This document shows, one piece after another, positions 1 through 9,148 of a DNA stretch of 64,000 bases; the stretch's first letter is position 1, and the number at the start of each line of letters is the position of its first letter. The notes below the pieces were generated by a model. That model was not told the DNA's origin. It ran no database searches and saw nothing but the letters and a program-made list of their open reading frames with translations. Source of the DNA: Crocosphaera chwakensis CCY0110 (GTDB lineage: Bacteria > Cyanobacteriota > Cyanobacteriia > Cyanobacteriales > Microcystaceae); the NCBI RefSeq assembly GCF_000169335.1, contig NZ_AAXW01000012.1, positions 71,526-135,525 on the forward strand, read 5' to 3'. Position numbers and translations under genes: made by a program.

Positions 1-703
1 TAATAACTTATTAGTTGCTCAACCAGATACGGGAGAATCTGCCTTAGAAATTGTCGATCAATTAGTGCGATCGGCTGCCGTGGATGTAGTGGTGATCGAC
101 TCGGTTGCTGCGTTAGTTCCCCGTGCAGAAATTGAAGGGGAAATGGGGGATACTCAAGTGGGTTTGCAAGCTCGTTTAATGAGTAAAGCCTTACGTAAAA
201 TTGCGGGAAATATTGGTAAATCTGGCTGTGTGGTCATTTTCCTCAACCAGTTACGGCAAAAAATTGGGGTTACGTATGGAAGTCCCGAAGTGACTACTGG
301 AGGAACTGCATTAAAATTTTATGCGTCGGTGCGTTTAGATATTCGTCGTATTCAAACACTCAAAAAAGGCAGTGAAGGAGAGTATGGAATTCGGGCGAAA
401 GTCAAAGTAGCTAAAAATAAAGTTGCACCTCCTTTTCGCATTGCTGAATTTGACATTATTTTTGGTCAAGGTATTTCTCAGATGGGATGTATGTTAGATT
501 TAGCTGAACAGAGTGATGTGGTTCTTCGTAAAGGTGCTTGGTATAGTTACAATGGGGATAATATTTCTCAAGGAAGAGATAATGCCGTTAAATACCTAGA
601 AGAGAATCCCAAGATTGCTGAAACCATTGAACAACAGGTACGCGAAAAATTAGAATTGGGATCTTTGAGCTTTGCTATTTCTCAAGGAGACGAAGAAGAA
701 TAG
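1..703 (+). CDS. recA: RecA recombinase, 3' part (5' end outside window)
   Basis: RecA forms ATP-dependent filaments on single-stranded DNA and catalyses strand exchange in recombinational repair. The reading frame is open from base 2 to the left edge, so only the C-terminal part (about 233 residues) is present; the GTG at 65 is internal. Visible signatures are the Walker B region ([16 protein letters not shown]), the loop L2 region ([17 protein letters not shown]) and the end of the core ([20 protein letters not shown], with R-K-G-A here). The Walker A loop lies upstream of the window. The acidic C-terminus (GDEEE) fits the regulatory tail of RecA. A strong hairpin terminator follows at 744. 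Identification is very secure. Confidence 0.97.
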   Translation, partial: NNLLVAQPDTGESALEIVDQLVRSAAVDVVVIDSVAALVPRAEIEGEMGDTQVGLQARLMSKALRKIAGNIGKSGCVVIFLNQLRQKIGVTYGSPEVTTGGTALKFYASVRLDIRRIQTLKKGSEGEYGIRAKVKVAKNKVAPPFRIAEFDIIFGQGISQMGCMLDLAEQSDVVLRKGAWYSYNGDNISQGRDNAVKYLEENPKIAETIEQQVREKLELGSLSFAISQGDEEE

Positions 704-743
704 GAAGAAAATTAGTAAAATTCTTTTCTTAATATAATGTTAG

Positions 744-770
744 TGGATCGATTGGCGATCCATTTTTTTT
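744..770 (+). terminator. Rho-independent terminator of recA
   Basis: A perfect 7-bp stem TGGATCG / CGATCCA with a 5-nt loop is followed directly by eight T residues, 41 bp after the recA stop codon. The T-run overlaps the end of the convergent Uma2 gene. Confidence 0.85.
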
Positions 771-1494
771 ATAATTCATTAGGATCAACCCCAAAGCTTC
801 TAAGTCTTTCTTCTAGTCGTTTTGCTCTTTCTTGAGCTTCTGAGGCTTCTTGTTGAGCTTGTAAAGCTTCTTGTTGAGATTCTTTGGCTTTTTCTTGAGA
901 GGTTAAATATCGTTTTCCTTGTTGATCATACCAATATAACCACTCTCTTTCTACTCCTTGATAAACACCCATTTCTCTACCAATTCCTAAATTCATTTCT
1001 GCTAACCAAACCGGTTCACCTTGTAATAATTTATACTCTCCATTTTCTAATTGATAGACTTCTAAACGAGGTTTTCTTTTTCTTAAAGGGTTATAAATAA
1101 CATAATACAAAACTCCCATTTTTGCGTAATCTTCTTTCTTTTGAGTATATTCTCCCCTTCTGGTTTGAGACACCACTTCTAAAACCATTGTGGGGATAAC
1201 CAGTTCATCCCATAATACATAGGATAACCTTAAATCTGAATCAATAATACGGGGAACTCCTACGCTTAAAAAACCATCAGGAACGATGACATCTGTCGGG
1301 TTTTCTGGATCATAATAAATTCCCATATCTACCCCAAAATACCAATCCATTCTCTCTTCCCAAATAAGGGCTAAAATGTCTTTAAGAACATGGGGGATTA
1401 AGTCTTGTAATTCGTTATCCACGGGAGTATCATCAGAGTCGGGTAAATCTTCAGCAGAGGGTAAACAATCACGGGGATTATAGTTTAATAACAT
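769..1494 (-). CDS. Uma2 family (DUF820) putative endonuclease with coiled-coil tail
   Basis: A 241-residue member of the Uma2/DUF820 family, which has a PD-(D/E)XK nuclease fold and is greatly expanded in cyanobacteria; its biological role is not established. The core shows the family pattern: an acidic VPDGFLSVG strand, then MVLEVVSQTRRGEYTQKKEDY (acidic residue, E-V, later lysines) and YYVIYNP. Residues from about 200 onward are rich in Q, E, A and K (QQEALQAQQEASEAQERAKR) and should form a coiled coil. It converges on recA and shares the terminator region. The ATG at 1494 is the natural start. Confidence 0.85.
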   Translation of the reverse strand: MLLNYNPRDCLPSAEDLPDSDDTPVDNELQDLIPHVLKDILALIWEERMDWYFGVDMGIYYDPENPTDVIVPDGFLSVGVPRIIDSDLRLSYVLWDELVIPTMVLEVVSQTRRGEYTQKKEDYAKMGVLYYVIYNPLRKRKPRLEVYQLENGEYKLLQGEPVWLAEMNLGIGREMGVYQGVEREWLYWYDQQGKRYLTSQEKAKESQQEALQAQQEASEAQERAKRLEERLRSFGVDPNEL

Positions 1495-1568
1495 TGTTAG
1501 AAATTGAATTCGCTTGGGAAGATTTCATTTTATTGTATCATTATAATATTTTCTTCTTTCTATTGTGA

Positions 1569-1679
1569 CTATAATTCTCCTGTTTCTCTTAAAATTTGTT
1601 CTTCTAAATGAGAGGCAATATGAAAGTGTGAATCTGAACGTAACTGGTTGATAATTGTCTTTACTAATGACGGGCATAG
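1569..1679 (-). pseudogene. C-terminal remnant of a DUF3368 PIN-like toxin
   Basis: After the UPF0175 gene, in another frame, about 36 codons read LVKTIINQLRSDSHFHIAS and then HLEEQILRETGEL before a stop. This resembles the extreme C-terminus of DUF3368 proteins (putative PIN-domain nucleases normally encoded directly after UPF0175 antitoxins). The PIN catalytic core is absent, so the toxin is dead. The call rests on recall of the family C-terminus plus the expected gene order. Confidence 0.6.
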
Positions 1680-1909
1680 TTTAAATCTTCTTCTAATTCT
1701 TGTTGAGTATAGTGTCTATTAATCCCTCTTTCTCCTAATAATTGACTAAATTGATGATGTTCCACGTTTGCTAATTCTCTAGCTTTTCCAAAAGATAGTA
1801 ATTCTTGCTGGTATAAACTAAGAGCTAATTCTTTTCTTAGCTCACTTTCAAGACGTTTTTCTGGTAAGCGAATAGATTGTATAATAGAGTCAGGAATAGA
1901 GAGTTGCAT
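1664..1909 (-). CDS. UPF0175 family putative antitoxin
   Basis: An 81-residue protein starting MQLSIPDSIIQSIRLPEKRL, with the helical pattern ELRKELALSLYQQELLSFGKARELANVEHHQFSQLL typical of UPF0175, a small DNA-binding family that pairs with DUF3368 PIN-like toxins. The usual partner is present only as a C-terminal remnant overlapping the 3' end, so this is probably an orphan antitoxin. Its start codon lies about 20 bp from the divergent stretch that leads to the PEP-CTERM pseudogene. Confidence 0.75.
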   Translation of the reverse strand: MQLSIPDSIIQSIRLPEKRLESELRKELALSLYQQELLSFGKARELANVEHHQFSQLLGERGINRHYTQQELEEDLNYARH

Positions 1910-2087
1910 GGTTTAATTTTTAGCTATATTGATATCTAGAATCATTGTAACAATTATTACTACGAATTTTTGTCTTTTATTACACCTACCTACTTATTTA
2001 ACTTCTAATATTCAAATCTGTACAAGGAACAATTTTTTGACTCAAATGTCTCAAAGATTAAAATCATATAACTTTGAGGACTGTTTA

Positions 2088-2562
2088 ATGAATAAATATC
2101 TATTTGCAAAAGTAGGTTTTACTGTTTTAACAATGTTTGGAATGGGAAATATAAACATAAATTCTGCATCTGCTTTAACAATAACTTACAATGCAGGTTT
2201 AGATTTTTCTCCTACAAATAATCCTAATGGAGTATGAACTTATGGTAACTCAAATTCTTTGTCAAATACATCAGCTTTCACTCCATATAGTTTAACTTCT
2301 ACACTGGGTAATGGTCTGGTCACTTGGGATAATGGAGGTGAAACGTACATAAGTGGCAATCCAACAGACCAAAATATTATCACTTTCTTTCAAGGTCAAG
2401 TAAATGTTGTTTATGAACCTGATGAATTATATCTTGTCCCTTCTACCTATTACAACAACTCTGAGTGTTCCAGAACCTTCAACGATTATTGGATTAGGAA
2501 TATTAACAACATTTGGTTTAGGAACAGGATTTAAACGTAAATTAAGTAAAGCTAATAAGTAA
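2088..2562 (+). pseudogene. PEP-CTERM exported protein, broken by stop codon and frameshift
   Basis: The N-terminus MNKYLFAKVGFTVLTMFGM... followed by NSASALTITYNAG is a signal peptide and the start of an extracellular domain. At 2235-2237 an in-frame TGA replaces what should be Trp (NPNGV-stop-TYG; GVWTYG or GVWSYG is common in such proteins). The frame then continues with SNSLSNTSAFTPYSL and LVTWDNGGETYISG. Near 2440-2460 the sequence jumps to another frame that reads VPEPSTIIGLGILTTFG followed by a basic tail (FKRKLSKANK): a complete PEP-CTERM sorting tag. The middle is shorter than usual. PEP-CTERM proteins are processed by exosortases; a cyanoexosortase B is encoded at 33654. Confidence 0.8.
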
Positions 2563-2570
2563 TAGACAGT

Positions 2571-2633
2571 AGGGTGGGCAAGTCAAAGACTTATCTAAAC
2601 TAACTTTATCCTGGGAAATCTTGCCCACCTTAT
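2571..2633. repeat. Imperfect palindromic repeat, AGGGTGGGCA...TTGCCCACCTTA
   Basis: Inverted arms AGGGTGGGCAAG and CTTGCCCACCTT enclose about 40 bp. The arms match the compact GTAGGGTGGGCA palindromes at 15865, 19920 and 28324. It sits immediately after the PEP-CTERM pseudogene. A weaker relative (GGTAGGGTGAGCATTGCCTACC) follows at about 2661-2683. Confidence 0.6.
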
Positions 2634-2770
2634 AAAATTTATTGTTATTATTTCTCTAGGCGGTAGGGTGAGCATTGCCTACCTTTTTTACGTGGCGTTA
2701 ATGAGATTATGAATCAAAAAAAATATTATGTGTTAAAGTAGTAAAACACTCTATTTTATTACTGAAAACC

Positions 2771-2993
2771 ATGATAGTTAAGAAAAATAATACAGAAAGA
2801 ACTGTTTTTCTTTATCCTGATGAAGATGGTTATATTATTGCTGAAGTTCCTAGTCTTCCAGGATGTATTAGTCAGGGAGAAACCCGTCAAGAAGCGTTAA
2901 AAAATATCAAAGAAGCCATTGAACTTCATTTAGAAGTTTTAAGGTGAATTGATTCCCGATGATAATATAGAAATAGCTTCAGTTAAACTATGA
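2771..2993 (+). pseudogene. HicB-family antitoxin, frameshifted near the 3' end
   Basis: The ATG opens a frame reading VFLYPDEDGYIIAEVPSLPG, CISQGETRQEALKNIKEAIE and LHLEVLR, the HicB fold (YPDEDGYYVAEVPDLPGC type), then stops at 2947. One base shift restores the usual end GELIPDDNIEIASVKL with a stop at 2991-2993 overlapping the HicA start. HicB normally neutralises the HicA mRNA interferase and represses the operon. Here it would lack the C-terminal segment, although most of the fold remains. Confidence 0.75.
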
Positions 2994-3103
2994 GTAAATT
3001 ACCAGTTGTTTCTGGAAAAGACTGTGTTAAACCCTTACAAAAAATAGGATTAGTTGTATTTAGACAAAGAGGGAGTCATATTACAATGGTAAGAGAAGGG
3101 TAA
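2990..3103 (+). pseudogene. HicA-family mRNA interferase, truncated
   Basis: Starting with ATGA overlap on the shifted hicB stop, the frame reads MSKLPVVSGKDCVKPLQKIG and then LVVFRQRGSHITMVREG, followed by a stop. This is the N-terminal half of HicA, including the RQRGSH motif with the catalytic histidine. A shift would continue NPNLTVIS, like the usual central strand, but no complete C-terminus follows. The toxin (normally 65-80 residues) is therefore cut to 37 residues and probably inactive. Confidence 0.75.
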
Positions 3104-3199
3104 TCCCAACCTTACAGTAATTTCCTTATTTTTATTTGTACTTCTATAGAATTTTAGGCTAAAATAAAAATATCAAATTGAAACAAAAAATTAAATATT

Positions 3200-3457
3200 A
3201 TGATTAATCTTGAACAAATACAACATGATATCAGTGAATTACCCGAAGAAGCGCAAACCTTAGTCATTGATTTCATTGAGTTATTAAAAAAACGCTATTC
3301 TATTGCAAAAACACAAGAGACTAAAGTAGAACAAACCATCTATGATAAATTTGAACAAAGTGGATTAATTGGATTTTGCTCGGTTGAAGAAGATTTATCA
3401 ACTACCTATAAAAAAGTTTTAGCAGATACATTAGACACTAAATATGATAATCGTTGA
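3200..3457 (+). CDS. DUF2281-like antitoxin of a PIN toxin module
   Basis: An 85-residue protein (MINLEQIQHDISELPEEAQT, then LVIDFIELLKKRY) with the DUF2281 / VapB-like N-terminal helix pair that ends in a basic LLKKRY. Its C-terminal half is polar and likely the toxin-binding tail. The gene overlaps the downstream PIN toxin by 14 bp, the usual coupling in vapBC-type operons. The ATG at 3200 is the only early start, 97 bp after the broken hicA. Confidence 0.75.
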   Translation: MINLEQIQHDISELPEEAQTLVIDFIELLKKRYSIAKTQETKVEQTIYDKFEQSGLIGFCSVEEDLSTTYKKVLADTLDTKYDNR

Positions 3458-3860
3458 TACAGGATTTTGGTTAGCATTAATTGATCAAAAAGACATCCAT
3501 CATCCTACTGCTAAACAAGCCTTAAAACAATATAATGAAACCCTAATTACAACATGGTGTGTTGTAACAGAAACCTGTTACCTTTCACTGAAGAGAAAAG
3601 GTGTGGATGCTCAAATTGCTTTTATTAATAGTTCTAAACAAGGTTTATTTACTATCTTTGACCTTGAATTTCATCATACATCCCGTATTGCTCAACTGAT
3701 GAAACAATATGAAAATCTTCCGATGGATTTAGCAGATGCTTCCCTTGTTATTTTAGCAGAACATTTAGGACACGGACGTATTTTTTCAGTGGATCAACGA
3801 GACTTTAATACTTATCGCTGGAAGCAAAATTATCCTTTTGAAAATCTACTTATTCAATAA
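3444..3860 (+). CDS. PIN-domain ribonuclease toxin (VapC-like)
   Basis: A 138-residue PIN domain. The acidic active-site residues are visible: D in MIIVDTGFWLALID, E in VVTETCYLS, D in MDLADASLVILAEHL and D in FSVDQRDF. PIN toxins cleave RNA and are held inactive by the cognate antitoxin, here the overlapping gene at 3200. Length and motifs are complete, unlike the neighbouring decayed toxin genes. The gene converges on ndhD, with a shared hairpin terminator between. Confidence 0.85.
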   Translation: MIIVDTGFWLALIDQKDIHHPTAKQALKQYNETLITTWCVVTETCYLSLKRKGVDAQIAFINSSKQGLFTIFDLEFHHTSRIAQLMKQYENLPMDLADASLVILAEHLGHGRIFSVDQRDFNTYRWKQNYPFENLLIQ

Positions 3861-3905
3861 TGAGATTTTAACTCAATAGAAAATGTAAATTAACTAAAGC
3901 TAATA

Positions 3906-3932
3906 AAAAAGCCCACTATAAAGTAGGCTTTT
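3906..3932. terminator. Bidirectional hairpin terminator between the PIN toxin gene and ndhD
   Basis: AAAAGCC-C-ACT ... AGT-A-GGCTTTT forms a stem flanked by A-run and T-run, so it can end transcription from both convergent genes. Confidence 0.7.
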
Positions 3933-3956
3933 CAATCATAAAAATAGGCTAAATTC

Positions 3957-5543
3957 CTATTTAATCATCGGGGCTTTAACTGCCATATCATAGCGAGAAG
4001 CTACCTCAACTTCTTCGACTAAACTAGGCACAGATTGACGCAATATTGTGGTAAGTTGTGTGGTGGTTGAATCATAAATTTGCGTAACGATTTTAGGATA
4101 CAAACCGATGCCAATAATGGGAATTAATAAACACCCAATAATAAACACTTCTCTGGGTTCTGCGTCAATTAATTTAGTATGGGAAACTAACTCTTTATTT
4201 TCTGGTCCGTATAACATTTCCCGTAACATGGACAGTAAATAAATGGGGGTTAAAATGACACCCACCGCAGCTAAAAAGACGATGATAACTTTAAAAGTCG
4301 AGTTATAAGCGTCACTGGTTGCAAAGCCCACAAACACCATTAATTCTGCTACAAACCCACTCATTCCTGGCAATGCTAAAGAAGCCATTGAACAAGTAGT
4401 CCACATAGCGAACACCTTCTTCATTTTCTTACCAATACCCCCCATTTCGTCTAACATCAGGGTATGGGTACGGTCGTAGGTTGCCCCTACCATAAAGAAG
4501 AGACTCGCTCCAATTAAACCGTGGGAAATCATTTGTAACATTGCCCCACTCAAACCAATATCGGTAAACGAAGCGATACCTATCAACACAAACCCCATGT
4601 GAGAGATAGAAGAATAGGCAATTTTTCGTTTTAGGTTCCGTTGAGCAAAGGAGGTTAAAGCAGCATAGATAATATTAACTACCCCTAAAATGACTAACAC
4701 AGGGGCAAAATAAGCATGAGCATCCGGTAACATTCCGGCATTCATCCGTAGCAGGGCATAACCGCCCATTTTTAAGAGAATACCAGCTAGTAACATATGT
4801 GCCGGTGCCGTAGCTTCTCCGTGGGCATCTGGTAGCCAAGTATGCAGGGGAAAGATGGGTAATTTTACTCCGTAGGCGATGAGGAAACCAGCATACAAGA
4901 ATAATTGTAGATTAAGGGGAATATCTTTTGCTGCGATCGCACTCATATCAAAGGTAACAGTATCCCCGAAAAAGGCCATAGTTAAAGCACCTACCAGGAT
5001 AAACAAAGAACCCCCGGCAGTATAAAGGATAAACTTAGTGGCTGCGTAAAGTCTCCGTTTTCCGCCCCATATTGACAAAATTAGATAAACCGGAACTAAT
5101 TCTAATTCCCACACTAAGAAGAAAAGCAGCATATCCTGTACAGCGAAGACCGCTATTTGTCCCCCGTACATGGCTAACATCAGAAAATAAAAAAGTTTGG
5201 GTTTAAAGGTAACCGGCCAAGCGGCCATGGTTGCCAAAGTAGTGATAAACCCGGTTAATAAAATAAGAGGCATGGCCAACCCATCGGCTCCCACCGACCA
5301 TTTTAAGTCGAGTTCCGGAACCCAAGCATAGCTTTCGACTAGCTGTAGGTTGGGGTTACTGAGGTCATACCCTGTATAAAAAGCGTATACAATAATAGCA
5401 AAATCGATTAAACCCACTGTTAAAGCGTACCAACGCACGGTTTTACCATCTTTATCGGGAATGATGGGTATAAACAACGCTGCCACAATGGGAAAGAGAA
5501 TAATGGTAGTTAACCAAGGAAAATTAGCAAGGTTCATTGACAT
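3957..5543 (-). CDS. ndhD: NAD(P)H-quinone oxidoreductase chain 4 (NdhD1-type)
   Basis: A proton-pumping membrane subunit of the cyanobacterial NDH-1 complex in the thylakoid membrane, taking part in respiration and cyclic electron flow. At 528 residues it has the usual length. The antiporter-like core is intact: [18 protein letters not shown] contains the conserved membrane glutamate, and [18 protein letters not shown] and [18 protein letters not shown] are diagnostic of chain 4. About 13-14 hydrophobic segments are evident. Which paralogue (D1 versus the CO2-uptake D3/D4 forms) is inferred from length and from having no ndhF/cup neighbours. No partner ndh gene is adjacent. Confidence 0.95.
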   Translation of the reverse strand: MSMNLANFPWLTTIILFPIVAALFIPIIPDKDGKTVRWYALTVGLIDFAIIVYAFYTGYDLSNPNLQLVESYAWVPELDLKWSVGADGLAMPLILLTGFITTLATMAAWPVTFKPKLFYFLMLAMYGGQIAVFAVQDMLLFFLVWELELVPVYLILSIWGGKRRLYAATKFILYTAGGSLFILVGALTMAFFGDTVTFDMSAIAAKDIPLNLQLFLYAGFLIAYGVKLPIFPLHTWLPDAHGEATAPAHMLLAGILLKMGGYALLRMNAGMLPDAHAYFAPVLVILGVVNIIYAALTSFAQRNLKRKIAYSSISHMGFVLIGIASFTDIGLSGAMLQMISHGLIGASLFFMVGATYDRTHTLMLDEMGGIGKKMKKVFAMWTTCSMASLALPGMSGFVAELMVFVGFATSDAYNSTFKVIIVFLAAVGVILTPIYLLSMLREMLYGPENKELVSHTKLIDAEPREVFIIGCLLIPIIGIGLYPKIVTQIYDSTTTQLTTILRQSVPSLVEEVEVASRYDMAVKAPMIK

Positions 5544-5883
5544 TTTCTAAGCATTCATCAATATTTCGGGTATTGTTTAGGAGTCAGGAGTTAGTAGGGG
5601 GTTAATAATATTAAGCCTACAGAGAAGTCAGTGGTAGCCAACTTTAATCATCTATTGCCTGTTGCCTGAGACAAAACCCATTCATGTATGATCGTGATAG
5701 AAAGTTTAATTGTGAGGACACATAAACAATCTAGAGGATCACCATTCACTCCTAAATCTAACAAGATTTTTCTAGAGATACTATTGTAAAAACCTTAAAT
5801 TTTTTGAAAATTTTAATATTATTAAAGATAATACGCTCATAAAAAGTAGCTGATAACTGATTAACTGATAACTAATAAATTTT

Positions 5884-7214
5884 ATGATGACTTTATCTTC
5901 TGTTCGTCCTGCTAAAATTACTACTGTTTTACCTGGTTCTATTGCTGAAGAGGTGGGCTTTGAAGTGGGGGATGCTATTGTTTCTATCAATGGTACAAAA
6001 CCCCGTGATTTAATTGATTATAATTATTTGTGTGCTGATGAATTTTTAGAGTTAGAGGTATTAGATAATCAGGGAAATATTCATCACGTCGAAATAGAAA
6101 AGACTACGATGATAATTTAGGTTTAGAATTTGCAACCGCGTTATTTGATGGTTTAATTCAATGTAATAATCATTGTCCTTTCTGTTTTATTGATCAACAA
6201 CCCCCTGGAAAACGAGATAGTTTATATTTTAAAGATGATGATTATCGCTTAAGTTTTCTTTATGGCAGTTATCTAACTTTAACGAATTTAACCCAAAAAG
6301 AATGGCAACGCATCGAAGCCATGCGGTTATCTCCTTTATTTGTTTCGGTACACGCAACGGAACCTGAGATTAGAATTAGACTACTAAAAAATGAACGGGC
6401 TGGACAAATAAAAGAACAGTTTAAATGGTTTCAAGAAAGACGGCTACAAATTCATGCTCAAGTGGTAGTTTGTCCTGGTATTAATGACGGTGTTCATTTG
6501 GAGAGAACATTAAAAGATTTATCTGAGTTTCATTCAGGAGAAATTCCCACCATTATATCAGCAGCAGTGGTTCCTGTCGGATTAACTAAGTTTCGTCCCA
6601 CAGAAGATGAATTAATTCCCGTTAGTCAAGAAAAGGCTAGAGAAGTTATTCAACAAGTGCAAAGTTTACAAAAAGAATTTTATCAAAAATTTAATAGTAA
6701 TTTTGCTTGGTTAGCCGATGAATGGTTTTTAATCGCCCAAGAAGAATTACCCCCAGAATCTCATTATGAAGATTATCCCCAAATTGGTAACGGAGTGGGA
6801 TCAATTCGTCGATTTATTAAGGAGTTTCATGATACAGCTAAACAGTTATTACCGCACAAAATAGATGAGAAAAAAACCTTGACTTGGATAGTGGGTAACG
6901 CTGTAGAAAAGGCATTTCAACCCTTAGTCAAACAGTTAAGTGAAGTAGAAAATCTAACCATTAATTTAGCTGCTTTGAATAGTAACTATTGGGGGCAAGA
7001 AATTACAGTTACAGGGTTATTAACCGGAGAAGATATTGTTTCGCAATTGAGGGATAAGAACTTAGGAGATGGAATTTTATTACCTTCTATTATGTTAAAA
7101 CAACACGATACAGTATTTCTAGATGATATGACCGTCGATGAAGTATCTAAAACCTTAAACACTTCTATGATTATTGTTAATGGTATTTCTGATTTGATTA
7201 TGAATTGTTGTTAA
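5884..7214 (+). CDS. TIGR03279-type radical-SAM/PDZ (DUF512) protein, split by a -1 frameshift
   Basis: The product corresponds to the cyanobacterial family of putative Fe-S oxidoreductases that fuse an N-terminal PDZ-like domain, a radical-SAM cluster motif and a DUF512 C-terminus; the reaction is unknown. The first frame (5884-6120) holds the PDZ part: VLPGSIAEEVGFEVGDAIVS. It ends prematurely after VEIEKTTMII. A -1 shift near 6100 restores EIEKDYDDNLGLEFATALFD and the cluster motif CNNHCPFCF (CX3CX2C), then continues without break to 7214. Total length with the shift is about 443 residues, as expected. It could be a true mutation, a sequencing error or a recoding site (GAA AAG GAC context). 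Confidence 0.8.
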
Positions 7215-7569
7215 ACAGTTGGGCATAAATAAAAAATTCTATTGATTCCTAAGTCTTACCTTATAGTTAACTTTAATATTATCCAACCCCTGAACGTAAT
7301 TTCCGTGTTAGGGAAAATACTGATTGTTAAGAATTTATATTTTGATTTTTACGCATTTTTACAGATGAGTCAGTGATAACTTTGATAATTAAAAGGGTAT
7401 TTTAAAAATATAAGCCACATAGCTGGACTTGGCTGTTGATGTTGGTCTGTAAAATCAACAGATAAACAACTATCTAGAAAATAGTTTTTGTCAAACTATT
7501 TGTATTTCTACGGTTAAACATTTAACCCTAAGCCAAAAATTTCAATATTGTTGATAGGTACTATTAACT
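7215..7569. other. 355-bp AT-rich intergenic region
   Basis: No open frame of note on either strand and no clear RNA gene. It presumably holds the promoter for the pilin-like gene at 7570. The sequence around 7370-7400 (GATAATTAAAAGGG) is too AT-rich to name promoter boxes with confidence. Confidence 0.4.
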
Positions 7570-8928
7570 ATGATTTCTAAATATTTAACGTTCTTCTTCT
7601 ATTTCACTACTAAAAAATATAACTCTAATAGAGGTTTTGCACTATTTATGGTGATGGTATTGGGAACTGTTGGCACCGTTGCAACAGCAGCTTTGCTTGC
7701 GCGAAGCAGCAATCTCGGTAATAATGTCGAAACATCCATTACCATTGGTCAACAGAATTTAAGTGTAGCTGAGACAGCCAAAGTTAACCTTCAAGCCTTA
7801 TTAATTGAACATAATCAATTACTTGAATATAATTTAGATGATTGGGAAAAATACTTAACATCTTCTAATATGTCTGAGAAATCCCGTGAGTTTAATCATA
7901 ATTTACGTTTATGCAAAAAAGAAGCGAATTGGAAAAACACAAAAGAGAGAATTTTAGAATTAGCTCAACATAAGACTATTGATGTACCGATGGGGAAATT
8001 TTCTCTCCTCGATTTTCAAAAAGTTGATAGAAATGAAATTTTAGCGACAATTAAAACTCAAAATACAGAGGAAAAGCAGTCACAATACGAGATAGATATT
8101 AGTTTTAGTGATAATTATTTATCAAAGTCTGTTCCCGTATTATGGTTAATCGGAGAACAGCAAATTGATGGAATTGGAAACGCTAAAGTAAATGGAAATT
8201 TGTGGGCAAATGACTGTAGTTTTCCTGTTGAAAAAACTAATTTAATGGAAGTTGATGGATATCAGGCAAAATATACAGCAATTAAAATGCCTGACTTACC
8301 TGATTTAGAAGCAATTAAAGAGAGATTACCAGAAAATCACTATTTTCCATCAACAGCAGAAGAACAAAAAATCCAAGATCAAGAAGATAAAATTTCTTTA
8401 AAGTTACCACGGTTAGAAGATAAACCCACAAAAAAGGAAGGAGAAAAAAATGTCTATGAATATTTCATTAATAATCTCGAAGACATAGATTCATTGATAG
8501 TTAATTCTGATTTTAAAAATGAATCTATCATTGTTTTATATGTTGTTGGAGATATTAATATATCTGAAATTGTTCATAAATGCGAGTCATCTAATCCTTG
8601 TTCCCCTGAAAATTTAATGATTGTTGCTTATGAAGAAGCTAAAATGTGTTTACAATTTGATAATTTATCCGCTTTTATTGTTGCACCTCACTATAAATTA
8701 GGTATCAAAAACAACAACCCTAATCAAGAATCGGCTAAATTTACTGGTAGTATTTGGACTAATAAATTATTAACGACAGGAGATTGTGGAAGCGAAGAAG
8801 TGGAATTTTCTGAAGCTTGGGAATGGGGTGATTTGCCCAATGAATTTCAATCCCTTCATCCTACTCCTAAACTCATTCAAGTCAATTTAAAAGAGTCTAT
8901 TCAATCTGATATTTCAACAGAACACTAA
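7570..8928 (+). CDS. Pilin-like (PilX/pseudopilin type) membrane-anchored protein of unknown function
   Basis: A 452-residue protein. After a short basic leader (TKKYNSNRG) comes one long hydrophobic helix, FALFMVMVLGTVGTVATAAL, ending in LARSS. That arrangement is typical of type IV minor pilins and PilX-like proteins, with Gly before Phe as a possible prepilin peptidase site, although residue +5 is not the canonical Glu. The rest is a large polar domain with no recognised motif. The C-terminal part has a region around VLYVVGDINISEIVHK and four cysteines near 340-360. It stands alone between large gaps, with no pilus apparatus genes nearby. A role in cell-surface pili or secretion is an inference. 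Confidence 0.5.
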   Translation: MISKYLTFFFYFTTKKYNSNRGFALFMVMVLGTVGTVATAALLARSSNLGNNVETSITIGQQNLSVAETAKVNLQALLIEHNQLLEYNLDDWEKYLTSSNMSEKSREFNHNLRLCKKEANWKNTKERILELAQHKTIDVPMGKFSLLDFQKVDRNEILATIKTQNTEEKQSQYEIDISFSDNYLSKSVPVLWLIGEQQIDGIGNAKVNGNLWANDCSFPVEKTNLMEVDGYQAKYTAIKMPDLPDLEAIKERLPENHYFPSTAEEQKIQDQEDKISLKLPRLEDKPTKKEGEKNVYEYFINNLEDIDSLIVNSDFKNESIIVLYVVGDINISEIVHKCESSNPCSPENLMIVAYEEAKMCLQFDNLSAFIVAPHYKLGIKNNNPNQESAKFTGSIWTNKLLTTGDCGSEEVEFSEAWEWGDLPNEFQSLHPTPKLIQVNLKESIQSDISTEH

Positions 8929-9148
8929 GTTGTCTAAAACTCATATCTTGCACCTTCGATAAAATTAGCTAGTAGAGGATAGGCAAGAGACAAAATACAA
9001 AAGGCAATAGGACTTTATTGTGAGTTAAATTGCTTTATAATTGACTGTCTTCTTTTGAGTTATTAAGTTTTCTTGTACGAGTGCAAGATGTCAGTAGAAG
9101 AGAATTTTACATTGATCTTCGTCTAAGATGCGGGTATTTTTTTAGAAT

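Noticed and set aside
822..1100. Plus-strand frame of 92 codons
   Set aside because: Antisense to the coiled-coil end of the Uma2 gene; its Leu-rich content mirrors the Gln/Glu-rich repeats on the other strand.
5781..5990. Minus-strand frame of 69 codons
   Set aside because: Overlaps the start of the PDZ/radical-SAM gene on the other strand and resembles no family.
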